A stretch of 62,351 bases of DNA, from NCBI GenBank assembly GCA_002633005.1, contig NMRA01001057.1, positions 1 to 62,351 on the forward strand, in the 5' to 3' direction. Below the pieces are notes generated by a model. The model worked only from the letters and a program-made list of their open reading frames with translations, had not been told where the DNA came from and searched no databases. Within the stretch, counting starts at the first letter, position 1. Each line of letters begins with the position of its first letter. Shown here piece after piece: positions 11,598 to 24,545 of this stretch. The position numbers and the translations under genes were made by a program. Origin of the DNA: Phoronis australis (lineage: Eukaryota > Phoronida > Phoronidae).

Positions 11598-14500
11598 TCA
11601 ACGATCTCCTTCAGGTATGTGCTGTAATATATGATCTTTTAGCGTTGGCATGTTCTTCATTCTTGCTGAACAAACATGGCACCTAAAAGCAAAGACACAA
11701 AATTAATGAACCACTACCGAAAATCAACTGTAGCAGCTATGTGTGGTGTACACATCCAGGAAAAGACTTTATGAGACAAGTAAGGTGAATTTTACCCCCA
11801 CTTCCCCAGGCGTCAAGGTGCCAACCTCTTTCGGAATATGCTCATGCCATTTTTCCACAGTCAAGGCTATACACTCAATGCCATGTTATGCAACGAAATG
11901 GCAATTTTGTCACACTTTTCTGCTAAGTTTGAGAACCCGCAAGTGGTCTATAACATAGAGTAAAACTTGCATCAGTACAACCAGAAGTACATCACCCAAG
12001 TTATGACAGCATTGACTTTCGAGGCATCTGACTTGCATGAGTTTTGATGTAGCCCCCTAATTAGTCCACGGTCATGTCAACTGAGGCTACAGCTTCATAC
12101 TTCTTCATTTGCAGTCATTAATTTAAGGAAACTTGCACCAGTATGTTTGGACTATAGTATTTGAGTGATAGGTTAGTTTTTCTTCTGGTTCCTCATTGTA
12201 TTCTGTCGTTATGCGTTTTGAATATATCCTTCACTTTGGACTCTTTGTTTTACTTATTAGCGTATCTCACCGTTGTCACCACGACAATAAGTAAAACCAA
12301 GAGTCCAAAGTGAAGATATATTCGAAACGCGTAACGAACGAATACAACGAAGATCTGGAAGAAAGTCTAACAGAAACCATCACTCGAATACTAGAGTCCA
12401 AACATGCTGGTGTTAATGTTGTGCGAAAAAGAGTTTACGAGTGAAATATAACTACTCCAAAAAGAATGGTACATACAATCATAAGTGTCATCTAAAAGCC
12501 ATCGGTAGAAACATCATATTGTTGACACACAATGTGAACTTTTCTGTAAGTCGTAGGACCCTAGAAAAAGTCCAAACTTGGCTAATATCAGAGTTCTCAA
12601 AAATAGGTGATCAGAGTCACGTGAAACATTCACATAGTTTGTTTTATGCACTGTTCTCTGAGGAATTGTTTGGAAAATGTTCCACTTTTGTGTGAGGGGC
12701 TACCAAAAATTGGACTCCTTTGAATTTCATGAAAAAATTAGGAGTCGCATATTCCAAAAACAAAATGGTAATTCAGAAAACAGTGTTTTTGAGATTTCAT
12801 TTTGAAAATTTATTTGAAATGAAATCTGGTGATGTCATTGACGTCACTGTTTTGCTATCAAGTACATTTCTTTTTTCAAATTTTTACTAAAAAGTCTTGG
12901 CCACATAACCCCATTAATAGCAGTTAGTAAAAACTTGAAAATCAAATTCTATATTAAGCTTTCTTTCACGAAACATACACTATTACCGAGTTAAAATCAA
13001 ATAGGTAATGTAGACATTTGGCTAACACATAGATTTGTCGATAAAGTCCTTCATACAATTGATGAAGAGAACAATAAAATGGCAGATTTATCAAAAGTAT
13101 ATCAACCAACCTCAGATCTTGTTTGAGCAAAGCTTCATACTTTGAAGTGTCCAATTCCACCCTTCCGTTGTCTTTAAGAATTTTTATTACATCTGAAAAA
13201 ATAAATCGCAAAACAATGTCAAAGAGCTCTGTCTGAAACATCTCGAAATACACTGTATTAAGTGCTCTGTTGAACAGGAAGATCATAACACAGCGATATT
13301 CCTGGACTGCACCTTGCATCTTTAGCCTATAAAGGCGCAAGTACATTGCAGCAGTGCACCCCGGTGCATCTTTTAAAACACAACACTCTTCCAAAAATGC
13401 AAGATTCAACGTAAGCCAGTCGGGTAAATCATGACTGTTCTTATCTTTTGATTGCCCTTGTGGTTTCTGTTTCATATGTTACCACTACTAGGCACAACTT
13501 TTTAAAAACGGCACATTTTTTATCATCAGGTGCGCCCAAAGGGCAGACGTTCAAACCTGGTCAGGAATATCCCTGAGAACACATGGCAGTTAACTAACTT
13601 TACTTTTACCATCAGAACTTATTCATTTCTCAGAGGATCCAAGTAGTTGTGGCCACATTTAAGGGAACCCCTGGTAGGTCAGCTATTAATGATGGAAATT
13701 GTGCTGATATAATTGTACTACTTCAAAGCTGTAAGTCTTCGTGTGACATTGATGAACAACGATGAACTAGAGTAAAGCTCAAATAATGTTTAGATGCAAA
13801 AAATTAAAAATTATGACTTCTGGAACTTATTATAAAATAAACAATACTTTTATGGTGAAAATCGACCCACTTTATCATAAAGTGGGTCATAATATGACTG
13901 TGAGCTTTCATTTAACTGAATGCATTTTGCCCAGGCTCGAACGCAATAAATGTTAATGAGACAGGCTGAGCTGAATGCATTATGGGTAATGAAGCCAGGT
14001 AAACAAATCTGTGTGACTAACTTTACAGAGACGCCATTTTTGTGACTGAAAGATGCAATTTTGTGATTATTGTTGGAGTTGTTGACTTTGACCAGAGCTA
14101 AAAAGCAACAAAATCTGGTATTTTGTGATTTTATTTCAAATCGCAAATGCTTGCCATTGTCTGCCAGACATTCACTGAAATCAAAGCCCATGTTTTTTTT
14201 TCATTCAAGTACACTTAAAATACTCTGCTTTTAATGCACGTGACTAGGCTCAGCTGCACTAGTGAGTTTGATTCTGCACTACTGCTAATTTCTGAAAAAT
14301 TACTGTCTCGCCGAGAACGTCCCTTTAATTCGCAAATACCGGTTTCAACTCTCCTCTTTTGAGTTGCATTGTACGATTGACATAGTTTTTGAACGACAGG
14401 GTCACTAACACATTTCTGAGCAGAGGTGGAAAAATAGAATCATTTATCAAGCCTCACTCCACTTTACAACTCACTTTGCAAAAGTGGGACTTTTATATTA

Positions 14501-17500
14501 TTAGAAGGACAAATGTTAGACCAGTCTTAATGCAAAATAGTGATCAGCTGGGCAAGAGAGTACTACTGAAGGTAAGTGCCCTACAGAAATGTGGCATTGT
14601 GGGAAATTTTATGTTATCAATGAGGGCACTGTGGTGTTTTGGGAAGAGACAAATGACTAGCCAAACAAGGTGGGATCAGTGACATGACGGAACGTTAATG
14701 CATTTAGGAATAAAATAGTCACATTATGCAACCACAGCTTGAGCACCCTCAAGCAATAAATGTTTGGAAAAATTAGAAAGCAAAAAGTACACAACATTAT
14801 TGGTAGAACTTGCCATCATTTGGCATATGTGTAGCCAAGACAATTTAAACACGCTCCAAACGAATGTTTATAGAATTCAAACGAGAGGAAATTATTAGTA
14901 ACATTTGCACTTGATGCAACTGCAATAAAATGGGACCACATTCCAGTCCCCAAAAATGACACACAATTTTGAGTGCAAACTCAACTAACGGGTTTTATAT
15001 CAGAAAATGTAGATTGTAGAACCAGAAGTTGCTAACACGCAATGTACGTAGTTACTTCAACATATCAAAGTGGGGCAGAAAACGAGACAAATGCATGTCC
15101 TTGAGAAAATTGTGGCTCTTCATGTAGAACCTTCATGTCAGTGAATCCCTAAGACCACTGAAGGATTTATGCCATAAAAGGTGTTGCAAAGGTTATGCTA
15201 CCCCTTGTGCAGGTATTTTGTTCTTGCAGGTACCACCTTGGATAAGTATTTTAATTTTTCACCTTTGTGGCATCAATAAGGAGGGGATTTGCAAAAGCGG
15301 CATGATTTCAATTGGGTAGCGTTTGCTACGTAATGTTTCTAGGTCACTACGCTACTTCCGTCTTCGATTTGTACGGGGCTCAGCAAAGACAATGCATTAC
15401 TATTCCGTACTTAAGATCAGCTACACAATAAGAGCTTCACATACCAATGGGTTTTTCATCACAAATTTGTATTTAATTGTACCAGGAACTAAATATCCTT
15501 GATAGCTCCTAGATTTTGAACGTATGGTGGCACCTCCATAGCCATAATGCAAACGACAACCTCCAAACAGCACTATGGTGTTTGCTACTCAAGAAAGTTG
15601 AAATCTCTGAATGTGTGTAATGTTAACCCTCCACTTATTTTGCACAAAAATAATTGCCAAAATTGTCATTTTTCTGTTTTTCAAAGGCTAATTACCTTGT
15701 GTGCTGCGAACAATGGGAACTGTACCAAATATTGTGTTATGACATAAACAAAGTGCAAACCAAGAAAATAACAGGCTGGAATTTTCTTAATTTCGTTCTA
15801 TGCTTTTGTGGAAAAATTTGACGAAAAAACAAAATTTTGCTTGTCCACCATGTAGTGAGCTGAACAGGTGAAGGATTATTAATTTATTGTACTTACCTTT
15901 TGAATCAACAAAGTATTCCGAGGTGAAAGTGTTCCAATGTTTCTTGGTTTTCAAACACGGAGAGTTAAAGTCTTGACTAATGATGTGAAGATGAATGTGA
16001 CTGAAAAGACAACAATTCATGCAATGTGGCATAGGGCTTCATGCAATGTGGCATAGGGCTTCATGCAATGTGGCATAGGGCTTCATGCAATGTGGCATAG
16101 GGCTTCATGCAATGTGGCATAGGGCTTCATGGAGTCTGTACGACTTTATCCAAGTGACTTAGCAAGATACTATAAAACAGTTTGACCTCGACCACATGTG
16201 AATGAGCATATAATTAATTATAGAATTTTGGGGAAAACGGTGAATAATAATAAGCACACTTAAAAACGGCATTTCCATCCAATGTGCAGCCTAAAATGAT
16301 TAGACTGATTTACTCTATACACTGCATGGCCTCGAAAATTTCTCAGGTGGGATAATAGAATCAAAAGACAATTGAATAATTACCAGCGATTAATAGGAGG
16401 GTATGCAAACAAGTAAATGGAATTATGACCAGCAGCTGATACGAAGCAAACAATTGTAGAAGAGTTGGCCAAGACTTTCTGAGATGACTAGTTACTTTTT
16501 GTTTTGACAGTCATTTCTACAAGCTTATTCCCTGAAATATTCATTTTCAATCACGGTGTTGTGTAGTTGACCACAGTCATCAGCGCACGATTTTACATAG
16601 ATTCGGTCAGATGACCTCCACTTCTAACCAGATGAAGTATTTTCAGACAAAAAGTGTGGCATTGTCTTCTAACAACAGCCATCAAACACAATGCCATGTG
16701 GCCATTTCTGCTTTTTCTCCTCCTGCTTCCCATACACATAAGTCGTCCCTTTGCCAGACTATTTTTGAGCAGACTCAAGTGAAAAGTTGTTGATTTTCAC
16801 CGCATGTTTTTTTGGAGATCAAAATGGTCTCGCCACCTGGGGACTGAGGTCGAACCTGGTTTATGTACTGTATATTTGGTATCGGCAATAAAAAGAAAAT
16901 GTCCTTATCAGCAAAACTCATTCAAACTATGAACATTTATATCAACTTGAGTTAGTAGCAGTGCTTTACAAGGGTATAATCATACGTTTACTTAAGAGTG
17001 CTTTTGAGTGACATCACGACTATTCAAATTTCCAAGCTCAGTAAGTTGTACATCCACCATCTTTCAATTGTGGCATTTGCCAAAACCCATTTTTTCCGAA
17101 TAACAAAATGAAATCAATAACGGCATCATGGGTGCACTTACGTCTCTCCCTGGCTCCAAGACCATCAACGCGTTTAAGGGGGCTCGTGACTAAAGCATTT
17201 GCCGGTGGGCTCCTCTTACTTGAAATAATCTTCATTATAAATGTATTTTGTTCATGTGAGTCATAAATCGAGGAGGTTAATTTATAAATCTATTACTTTT
17301 TGTCTCTTTTAACCTTGTCTATGTCTTTTCATCGTAACAGGCTTTTTTACCTACACCACCTTCTTTTGAGCTTTGCGCCCAGTTGCATGAAAGTCTTAAA
17401 TAAGGATTCAGCTAAGTTCCCTAAATCTACTGCATATTTGTGGACTTTTGAAAACACTGATTGTCTTTTCTTATGTTGTTGTACTTTCATCACTAAGTCA

Positions 17501-19816
17501 TTGTTTGGCTTTAATACACATACAGAGTGAATTCTACCTTGAATTCTCAATATAACTGAAAATAAATAGAAATCTTTTCATGCAACGCCCCTAATTTAAG
17601 GACTACGTCTCTATTGATTTTCACCGAAATAAGAGTTCCATTTTTAGTTATATTTTTATAAAAAATTCCAGTGGTCAAACAGGAGTTCATAATTAAGATA
17701 AAATGTCTCCATGATAGCAAGTAGGAGCATATATTAATAAAAACAACAACGGTTTTGAAACAGCTTGATATGTTTTGGTGTCATTTATTTTAACACCATC
17801 ATCAGAAGAAGAGAGAATATAGTGGCCACCTTGTTAAGCCCAGCAACAAGTGATGAAACACAGACACAGACACAGACAGTTATAGGGAGTGACAATAAAC
17901 TAGACCAACCATGGCAACCTGTGGTGAGCCAGTTGCCTATTGAGATTGGGCTAACACCAAGTGATGTGTAGAGCCTCATGAATTTTAAGTTCCTTTGTTG
18001 TTTCTGCTTGATCTACTTATAGCAAAGTCCTTGGGCCTAGCTAGGTGGCCACTATATTCTCTCTTCTTCTGATGATGGTGTTTAAAGAAATGACACTGAA
18101 ACATGTCAAGCCTTTTTAAAACTGTTGTTGTTTTTATTAATAAGATAAAATGACAGAAAGATTCGATTTGTGAGTAAAGAATGACACAAATGCGCAAAAG
18201 ATTTAGGGAACTCGGTCGATTACCATTCGGGTATTACTTCGTTCAACTGGGCACTGGACACTGAGCTTGGTAATTACGTTACACTATTCTCGGGACATAT
18301 GTTGAACACGAATATTACTCTTGTCACACCAATTTATTCACATTAAGCCTTACTTGAGAGTGAAATCTCATAACAATGTGAACATCCAGCAGCAGCCATA
18401 ATAAAACAGGTGTCCTCAGAAACACCATGACATACCTCATACTTGGAATTGCATGGTAGCCAAGCCTAAATTTCAATGTTTTACTCGACCTAGAAAAAAA
18501 CAACAGGAAAACAATAAAACGGTAGACTAAAGTGACTGCGACAGCTTTGTTCTTGTGTACCCAGAAATCGACACTCGCAATAGTGCAATAGTGTACATGA
18601 AAAGTGATGCTAAGAAAGGCTTCTTGGTTTAACTACCTGAGTTTGCTGAAGGCAAGCCTGGGGTGTATGTTTGGAAAATATTAGTTAACTTCAGGGACCA
18701 AAAGTCAAATCCACTGGGCGTATCTTAAGACAGGTCTGTCTACAGAAAACTGGCAGGGATTTACATTTTCAAAACACTTGCTGGCTTCAGTGGCATGTTA
18801 ATAATGCGTAAACTGTTTGAATTATCTGTAAATTCTTCAGCTATTTAGGATACAATAGCATGACTCAGGAATTTTATTTCGTGAATGTACTCGGGAATTG
18901 CACTCATTATGACATAATTTCAATTGAGTAGTTGACTAATTACGAGAAACCTGGCAAGCTCCTATAGAAAAGGCATGGCTTTCAAAAGAGACAAGAACTT
19001 TGACTGGAAAAATCTGTAAACTAGTGTGTGTTAAACAACTGTTACAGTGCTGTCACTCACAATATATTCAAGCATTCAAAATCTATTAACTGAAATGAAT
19101 AAAAATTAAAACAATATATACCACAAAATACCTTGCAGCAACAGTCTCTCCCATGGAGTGCATGTCCTCAAGTAAAGACACATGGTCAGAGGTTAACTTC
19201 TTTAAACTCGATATGTTTTCATTTGGGAGAACCAGAAAGTGATGTTTTGCCTGAAATGACAAATAATGGTAACTAAACATATTTAGAAAGTGGGAGAAAT
19301 TATTGTTTCATATAGATTACAGCAGTGAATGTGCCACAGTGTGAACATGGCAAATTCTGTTTCGTAAAAACATGAAAGAATACAAAGATCCTACACAATA
19401 CAGTTTTGTTAGCTCATTTTATCCAGTTTCACACAAAATAACAAGCTGACACCCTTTATTATCAAGGATCAGATTTCTTAAATAACTTTGGTCTTGACAC
19501 ACACTCCCATTCATAGAGTGAGGAAAGCAAAGAAGTCGATATCACAGACTTCACGTCCATTTTCACTAACAAAAAATATACACAATACAATTGCCAAAGG
19601 GCCTGAATATGAAAATGCCACCTTTGGATATTTGTCTTTGATTACAGTCATTTTATCAGTTTTCTCCACCAAAAGGTCGGGGTCTTCCATTGAAGCCTTA
19701 AGACCCATGCTCCAATGTCCACAAAACTTCTTTGCAGTCATTTGATCCACCGCAGTCAACTTTTTCTTCTCACCAAGACGAGCGAGCGAAACCACATTCT
19801 TTGAAGATGACGCCAT
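11598..19816 (-). CDS. APTX: Aprataxin, HIT + zinc finger, FHA-less; 6 exons
   Basis: This encodes a nuclear DNA-adenylate hydrolase that removes AMP from 5' ends left by failed ligation. Exons (minus strand): 19816-19622, 19250-19132, 18489-18436, 16000-15897, 13192-13111 and 11682-11598. All borders are GT..AG and the phases agree, giving 639 bases and 212 residues. Exon 1 carries [13 protein letters not shown] and VIKDKYPK. Exon 2 has [18 protein letters not shown]. Exon 3 has [10 protein letters not shown]. Exon 4 has the histidine triad HIHLHII and [16 protein letters not shown]. Exon 5 has [14 protein letters not shown]. Exon 6 has the C2H2 finger CHVC-x12-HILQH. The vertebrate N-terminal FHA domain is absent from exon 1, so the length resembles yeast Hnt3. 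An FHA exon further upstream cannot be excluded, but ATG 19816 (MASSSKN) works as a start. Introns carry MITEs and a 22-bp tandem repeat. Confidence 0.93.
12135..12413. mobile_element. 280-bp fold-back MITE in an aprataxin intron
   Basis: The two halves are inverted repeats of about 125 bases around a short loop (about 12266-12288). CACCAGTATGTTTGGACT at 12136 faces AGTCCAAACATGCTGGTG ending at 12412, and CACTTTGGACTCTTTGTTTTACTTATT faces its near-complement. There is no coding capacity. It lies in the last aprataxin intron (11683-13110). Confidence 0.7.
13963..14200. repeat. Dispersed repeat, inverted copy at 41195-41445
   Basis: The reverse complement matches 41195-41445, with shared blocks GGTAAACAAATCTG, TTTACAGAGACGCCATTTTTGT, AGCAACAAAATCTGGTATTTTGTGATTT and TGTCTGCCAGACATTCACTGA. 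One copy is in an aprataxin intron and the other in an RCBTB intron. The apparent open frame here is only the repeat. Confidence 0.7.
16016..16125. repeat. 22-bp tandem repeat, five copies
   Basis: The unit TTCATGCAATGTGGCATAGGGC is repeated five times without visible change (starts at 16016, 16038, 16060, 16082 and 16104). It lies 16 bases from the acceptor-side edge of the aprataxin histidine-triad exon, inside the stretch of intron where the branch point should be. Identical copies point to recent expansion. Confidence 0.95.
17734..18140. mobile_element. 407-bp MITE with ~95-bp inverted ends
   Basis: The left end, TTAATAAAAACAACAACGG with about 95 bases following, is the inverted copy of the right end, which finishes GTTGTTGTTTTTATTAA. 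Both include GGTGTCATTT and GAGAGAATATAGTGGCCAC. A CACAGA microsatellite sits inside at about 17858-17880. A shorter relative lies at 57858-58040 and shares the ends and a flanking block (TGTCTCCATGATAGCAAGTAG). No transposase is present. Confidence 0.75.
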
Positions 19817-21992
19817 GTCCCTTTTTTGCCACTGGACTTGGTGCAAAGCTACAGAAAAATACAGTTGAATATAATCTATTTCAAGTCTTCTTATTGCTTC
19901 CAAAGAGCTTAAGATGCATTTGCATGCTCTTAAGTTCCTAGCTATGCTAATGTATGACAGGAACTAAACAACGTTATTTAATTATAATCTACGATAAACG
20001 AAGTGCAGTTGTATTCATTGACAATTTATAAAATATATGCGAAAAAAGGGTTGTAACAGGTGAGCTTTGCCCTATTGACGTACTTCGTGGACTCACATCG
20101 TCCACATCATGCAATCTTATTCCCCAGCACCACATCACGATCGTTACTAACTGGACATGGTTCAATGATTTGCGGCTGAACATTTTTGCCACAGAATCCT
20201 TAAAAACATTTGGCAATTTTCAACCTACTTCATATTCACACCACCGCTATATGTTGCGTTTCTAACTAATCTGGCTAACCAAATCACAGAGATAAGTAAT
20301 TAGCTTGAAAGTTCCACTTCAATGTTTATTTGACACTATAGCTCTTCGGTTTCATTAAAGCAACAACAAAACAGTTTTCGGTGTCAAAAACATTAAAAAA
20401 TAATTTCAGGTGTACACTTGCTCTTGCAAAGCAACATTGTCGTGTTCCTATCACTTGCTGGTCCTATTTGAAAAACGTTACAATAAAACACTATTTATTC
20501 TGCTTCTTCAGTGGAAATTAACCCACTATGGCAAGCAATATAATGAGCTTGGTCTAAAGCAGCGGTATAAAATTGACAGGTTCCATCAGACTTAGTAATC
20601 ATTTCAGGGAATTGCCATGAAAAGTTACTCAAGACTTATAGAGACAGAAATTTGGTCTCAGGTTCCACTTCACAATTGGTGAATAAAGGCCAGGCAGGTA
20701 ATTATGTGGCCATCAGCTTATACTGGCAATTATTTGTATATATTCTCAGAGACTGCATTTTTGCCCAAGTGAAATTTAATTTTTTTCAGAAATAATTGTT
20801 GGAAACGTACTATAAAAGTTCGTATTTAAGTCTCAAGTCACCTTTCATGAAACATGCCCCTTATTAAAGAACAAGATGACACTCTTACAGAAAGTGACCT
20901 ATATCAAAAGAAGTTGTTAGAGTATGATCTCATATCTGAGTGAGTGCATGTGTACTGAGGAGTAGTTCAGAGAATTAAGTATTATCTCTCTTCCTGGTAT
21001 TATGTAATACACCCCCAACATCAGGAATTGTAGTAAACATGGTTGTTCAGTATATCCTGTTATGATTATGGTCGCATGGATTGTAGTAGTATCAGTAGAA
21101 GAGTATGTAATAAATTATTATCCTCCATCAGACTAGTATTATCCTTGGACCGCGTTCTCGCACTGCGTCGCGCATTCATGAACGTTCCTAACCGAACAGA
21201 ATGCCTTTTACTGCTAGCGCATCAACAGAAGTTGTTTAGCAGAAGGTGTAGTTTGTAGTTATAGAGGGATTTGTTCAAAACACAAATGCCAACTATACCC
21301 TTCCTGTATTTCAGAAGCACCATGCAGTGGGTACAAACAGTGAAGTTGCAACACTGGCCCTAATTTCCACATTTATCACTAGAGGGAGCAGTTGTAAAAT
21401 TAATATTTTGACCACTGGTGCACTCACCAGTGATTCTGAAATTGTAGTTACCAATTCCTTTCAGGGTAGGAAACAAAATCCAGTCAGATAGCACTAGCAG
21501 TTAAAATGCCGGGCTACAACGAAACCACACGTTACATCCACATCCACTCGAATTTAGACCATTCTCCCGTATAAGATTCAGGCCTTCAATACTTCAATGA
21601 GAAGTAATTTCTGGGTTTGCAAAAACTGAGTTCATTATTTGTTGAGACCAAATCCTGGCGTATAAAATAACACAGCACGACGCGCCATTAACTTGTACAG
21701 CCTCATCTCAGCTGGGAAGCAATAACAGACCCAGTTTGTAGAAACCCTGAAACAAGGAACCTCAGGTTCCTAGCCTGAAATCACATCTCCAAAATTTGAC
21801 TAAGGAACTCACTAGTATTTATTTTCGAGACCAATTTCATATGTCATAAGAGTAAGTGGTTTTCAGTAGCAACCAAAAGTTTTTTTTTGTGTGATGAACG
21901 GCCAGTTTACAGCCATGAAACTAAAGACAGTCAATGTTTTAAATTGCCACTACACTAGGGCAATAATTAATTGCATGCCATTAGTCCGAAGG

Positions 21993-22061
21993 TAGGCAAT
22001 GACCATCGCCTCTGTTGGCCCGAACCAGGTTCGGGCCAACAGAGGCGATGGTCATTGCCTA
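21993..22061. repeat. Near-perfect 69-bp palindrome
   Basis: The left arm (21993-22026) and right arm (22028-22061) are exact reverse complements of 34 bases with one base between them: TAGGCAATGACCATCGCCTC.. against ..GAGGCGATGGTCATTGCCTA. The motif TAGTCCGAA flanks it as a direct repeat (21982 and 22060). It may be a recent inverted duplication, a hairpin-forming site or an assembly artefact. Confidence 0.9.
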
Positions 22062-23559
22062 GTCCGAAAGCAGCTACAGTCTGAAGGAGATTTACATCCA
22101 CTTGTATACAAAAAGAATTTCAACAAATCTTGATGTTTAACTGCTTTAGGAGGTTGAAACGAGTGATGACCTTGGAATTAGTCAGAGAACAGTCCTACAC
22201 TAATTAAAACGTCCTTTGCACTGACTTTATGAACTGCTTCGCCTCGTTTACGGTTCAGGTGCACAAAGTCATGCTGCATTCTAACTCCGCCAGATGACAC
22301 TTTTGTATCAGGACACAATTTTTGTCTTCCTTCCTATGATTAGTCAACATCCCGGTAGCTTAGAAGTTCAACCAATCACTTCGTAGTTAACATATTTAGG
22401 AAATAGGAAATGGAAGACACTTCTGTTTACGTTTTCTGCTGCCACGGCGTGTGCAAAAACTAGGAATATTGACGGGGTTAGTTGTTGAAACAACTGCAAG
22501 TGAGTATATCTGGTCATTCTTTGAAAAATAGGTAACTATTTTGTGAAATTTAAAAAAACATTTTCGTTTATTTACGGTTGTAGTGTGTGCTGCAAAAATT
22601 GAAAAAGTTCTCACTGCAACTGTCACTGACAGTGTCAGCGCACATTGCCCACTGTCTACTTGCTAAAGCCATATATAAGTTAAAGCCACCACTGAGGCCT
22701 GTGCTCAAACTTGCTCAGTTAATATCTTTAACTCTTCCCAGCTCGAACAAATGTCATATTCCCTGGCACGAGCATTGTAAAATGGCCAGTATCAATGAGG
22801 GACATGTGACGTGTCGGGCCCTAAATTAAGAGCTAGCCTATATACTGGGGAGCCCAATGTTCGTCCGCCTAAGCATAAAACCGACTTGCTGTTGTACTCA
22901 CCGAATTATTCCACTTCAAAGTTATGATCTGAATAGGATTCGATTTAACTCTCACAGATATACCGCATTCATCGATTCGGAAGTTTTCTTTAATTTGTGC
23001 CGAGTTATTTCAAATGTGCACTGCCTTCGGCAGCCATTTTATTGTGACACCTAAGTTCGTCATATGCTGCCCCCTTTTGTAAAAACTGAGAAACATGCAG
23101 AAAAAGGCCAACGAAGTAATGAAAATTGCAACAGCCTGTTTTTATTGACATAAACTCGATTTGAAGCTTTGATGTTGAGCTCTGCACTGTGGTTTCCAAT
23201 AAAAGCCAATTGGACAACATTTCAATGCAGTTTAATGGTGAACGTGAGGCAAAAATGTTAAGAACCCAGCGTATCGCATTTGTCTGCGGATTTTTCCTTT
23301 GGCCTTCTAGATCCTACTAGTGCCTGGGACAAACAGATACATTGCATAAACAAACCCTGGATCATGTTTTGTGTCCCGTCGGAAGAAAATTTAAATTCGA
23401 AAACATCTTCTGAAAACGCACAAAAAAGTGTATTAGTAAAATCTACTGATTTTTAAGTGGTTTTAAAAAACAATCGGTAAACTCACCGATTTTTGTCTCA
23501 TTACTTTGATACGTGTCTCTTCCGATAAGTTAGTACCTAACGTGCAGACGAGAACTCCA

Positions 23560-23645
23560 AATTGGAACGCTAAGTCCCGCGTGGTTGCGCTGCACGCGAA
23601 ACAAGATGGCGGACGAACTTTGGAGCCTGACGAAAATAGGTAACC
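23560..23645 (+). promoter_or_regulatory. CpG-rich patch with YY1-like site, possible gene start
   Basis: The sequence around 23570-23640 is richer in CG than its surroundings and contains CAAGATGGCGGAC, a good match to the YY1 motif common at animal promoters. The ATG within it opens a short frame (MADELWSLTKI) that runs into a GGTAAC donor-like site. It could be an untranslated or alternative first exon of the plus-strand RCBTB gene, but the frame does not join that gene's coding exon in phase. Evidence is circumstantial. Confidence 0.25.
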
Positions 23646-24356
23646 GGACGATAGTATAGTAACTGCCTATAGCCTATATATATATCAGAACTTCACAAGT
23701 CCGCGGGGCCCGCTAACCAGTCTTGTTTTTGTAACTTAAATACCAAACATAATAAACTGATCAGTTTATAGTTGAAACAATCAATGTATTCCTGCCAGAA
23801 AATTTGTCTCATATTCCGAGTCGCAGTGAGCATCCAAATGCACACAATATAAGGTTATGTACATTAAACGTGATACGGCAGGTTAATGCTCTTTTAATGA
23901 TTTTGCAAAGTTCTGTTTTCCTGATTTTACCGCAATTTTATCTTTGTAATTAACCCTTCTTAATTTTTCTCTTTTCTAAAACACATCGTTTTTGCTGTGA
24001 TATTGTTGATCTCAATAGTCTTTATGTTCCTTTAAGTTGTGAAAATGACCTTTCTCCCGAGCAATTGGAGTGACCATGAAACTCAAAAACGTTTTCACCA
24101 CAGATTTCACATTTGGGATCGTTGACTTATTGGAATTTTGCAGATTATTTGGTACAAGTCCTCGAAATCATTGTGGCCAATACAGTCAGTTTCTGTTTCA
24201 CACAAGTACTGAGATGTTACACTTCACCAATTAGCTTTTCAACAACATCGGCTGGATATTCCTTCTTTAATATTTCAACTGGGACCTGGATTTCGCCAAT
24301 GGGAAAGGCCACAAATAAATTTTTGGATGTTGAAAAAAGCACAAACAAATCAATAG

Positions 24357-24545
24357 GCCTTATTCACGCGGTTGCCATGTTAGTAGTGAGCCTCATTTTA
24401 GGTTTAAAAAACAATGCATTTGAGACAAGAATATAATGAGGCAAGCGAAAAAAATCACGCTTTGCGCTGTATTTAAGCGCAAAATGCATTGTTTTGAAAA
24501 CCTAAAAAGAGGTTCACTTTTAAAATGGCGACTGAATACGGTATA
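24357..24545. mobile_element. ~190-bp MITE with inverted ends
   Basis: The left half, CCTTATTCACGCGGTTGCCAT.. through TTTAGGTTTAAAAAACAATGCATTTG, is the imperfect inverted copy of the right half, which ends ATGGCGACTGAATACGG. The loop is about 40 bases. There is no coding capacity. Confidence 0.6.

Noticed and set aside
13850-14191. 113-residue minus-strand open frame
   Set aside because: It coincides with a dispersed repeat also found at 41195-41445, where the frame is broken.
16016-16125. CRISPR-like look of the 22-bp repeats
   Set aside because: The copies are directly adjacent with no spacers, and the genome is animal. It is a simple tandem repeat.
17038-17235. Minus-strand frame ending at a good GTAAGT donor in an aprataxin intron
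   Set aside because: It does not match aprataxin and would break the phase between the exons at 18436-18489 and 15897-16000, which already join perfectly.
21480-21560. Possible tRNA-derived SINE (TAGCACTAGCAGTTAA, then ACTCGAATTTAG)
   Set aside because: The A-box has an extra base and the B-box is weak. No tail or target duplication was seen.
23604-23636. MADELWSLTKI as a coding first exon of the RCBTB gene
   Set aside because: Joining its donor to the acceptor before 26511 puts ATG 26538 out of frame, so at most it would be an upstream short frame.
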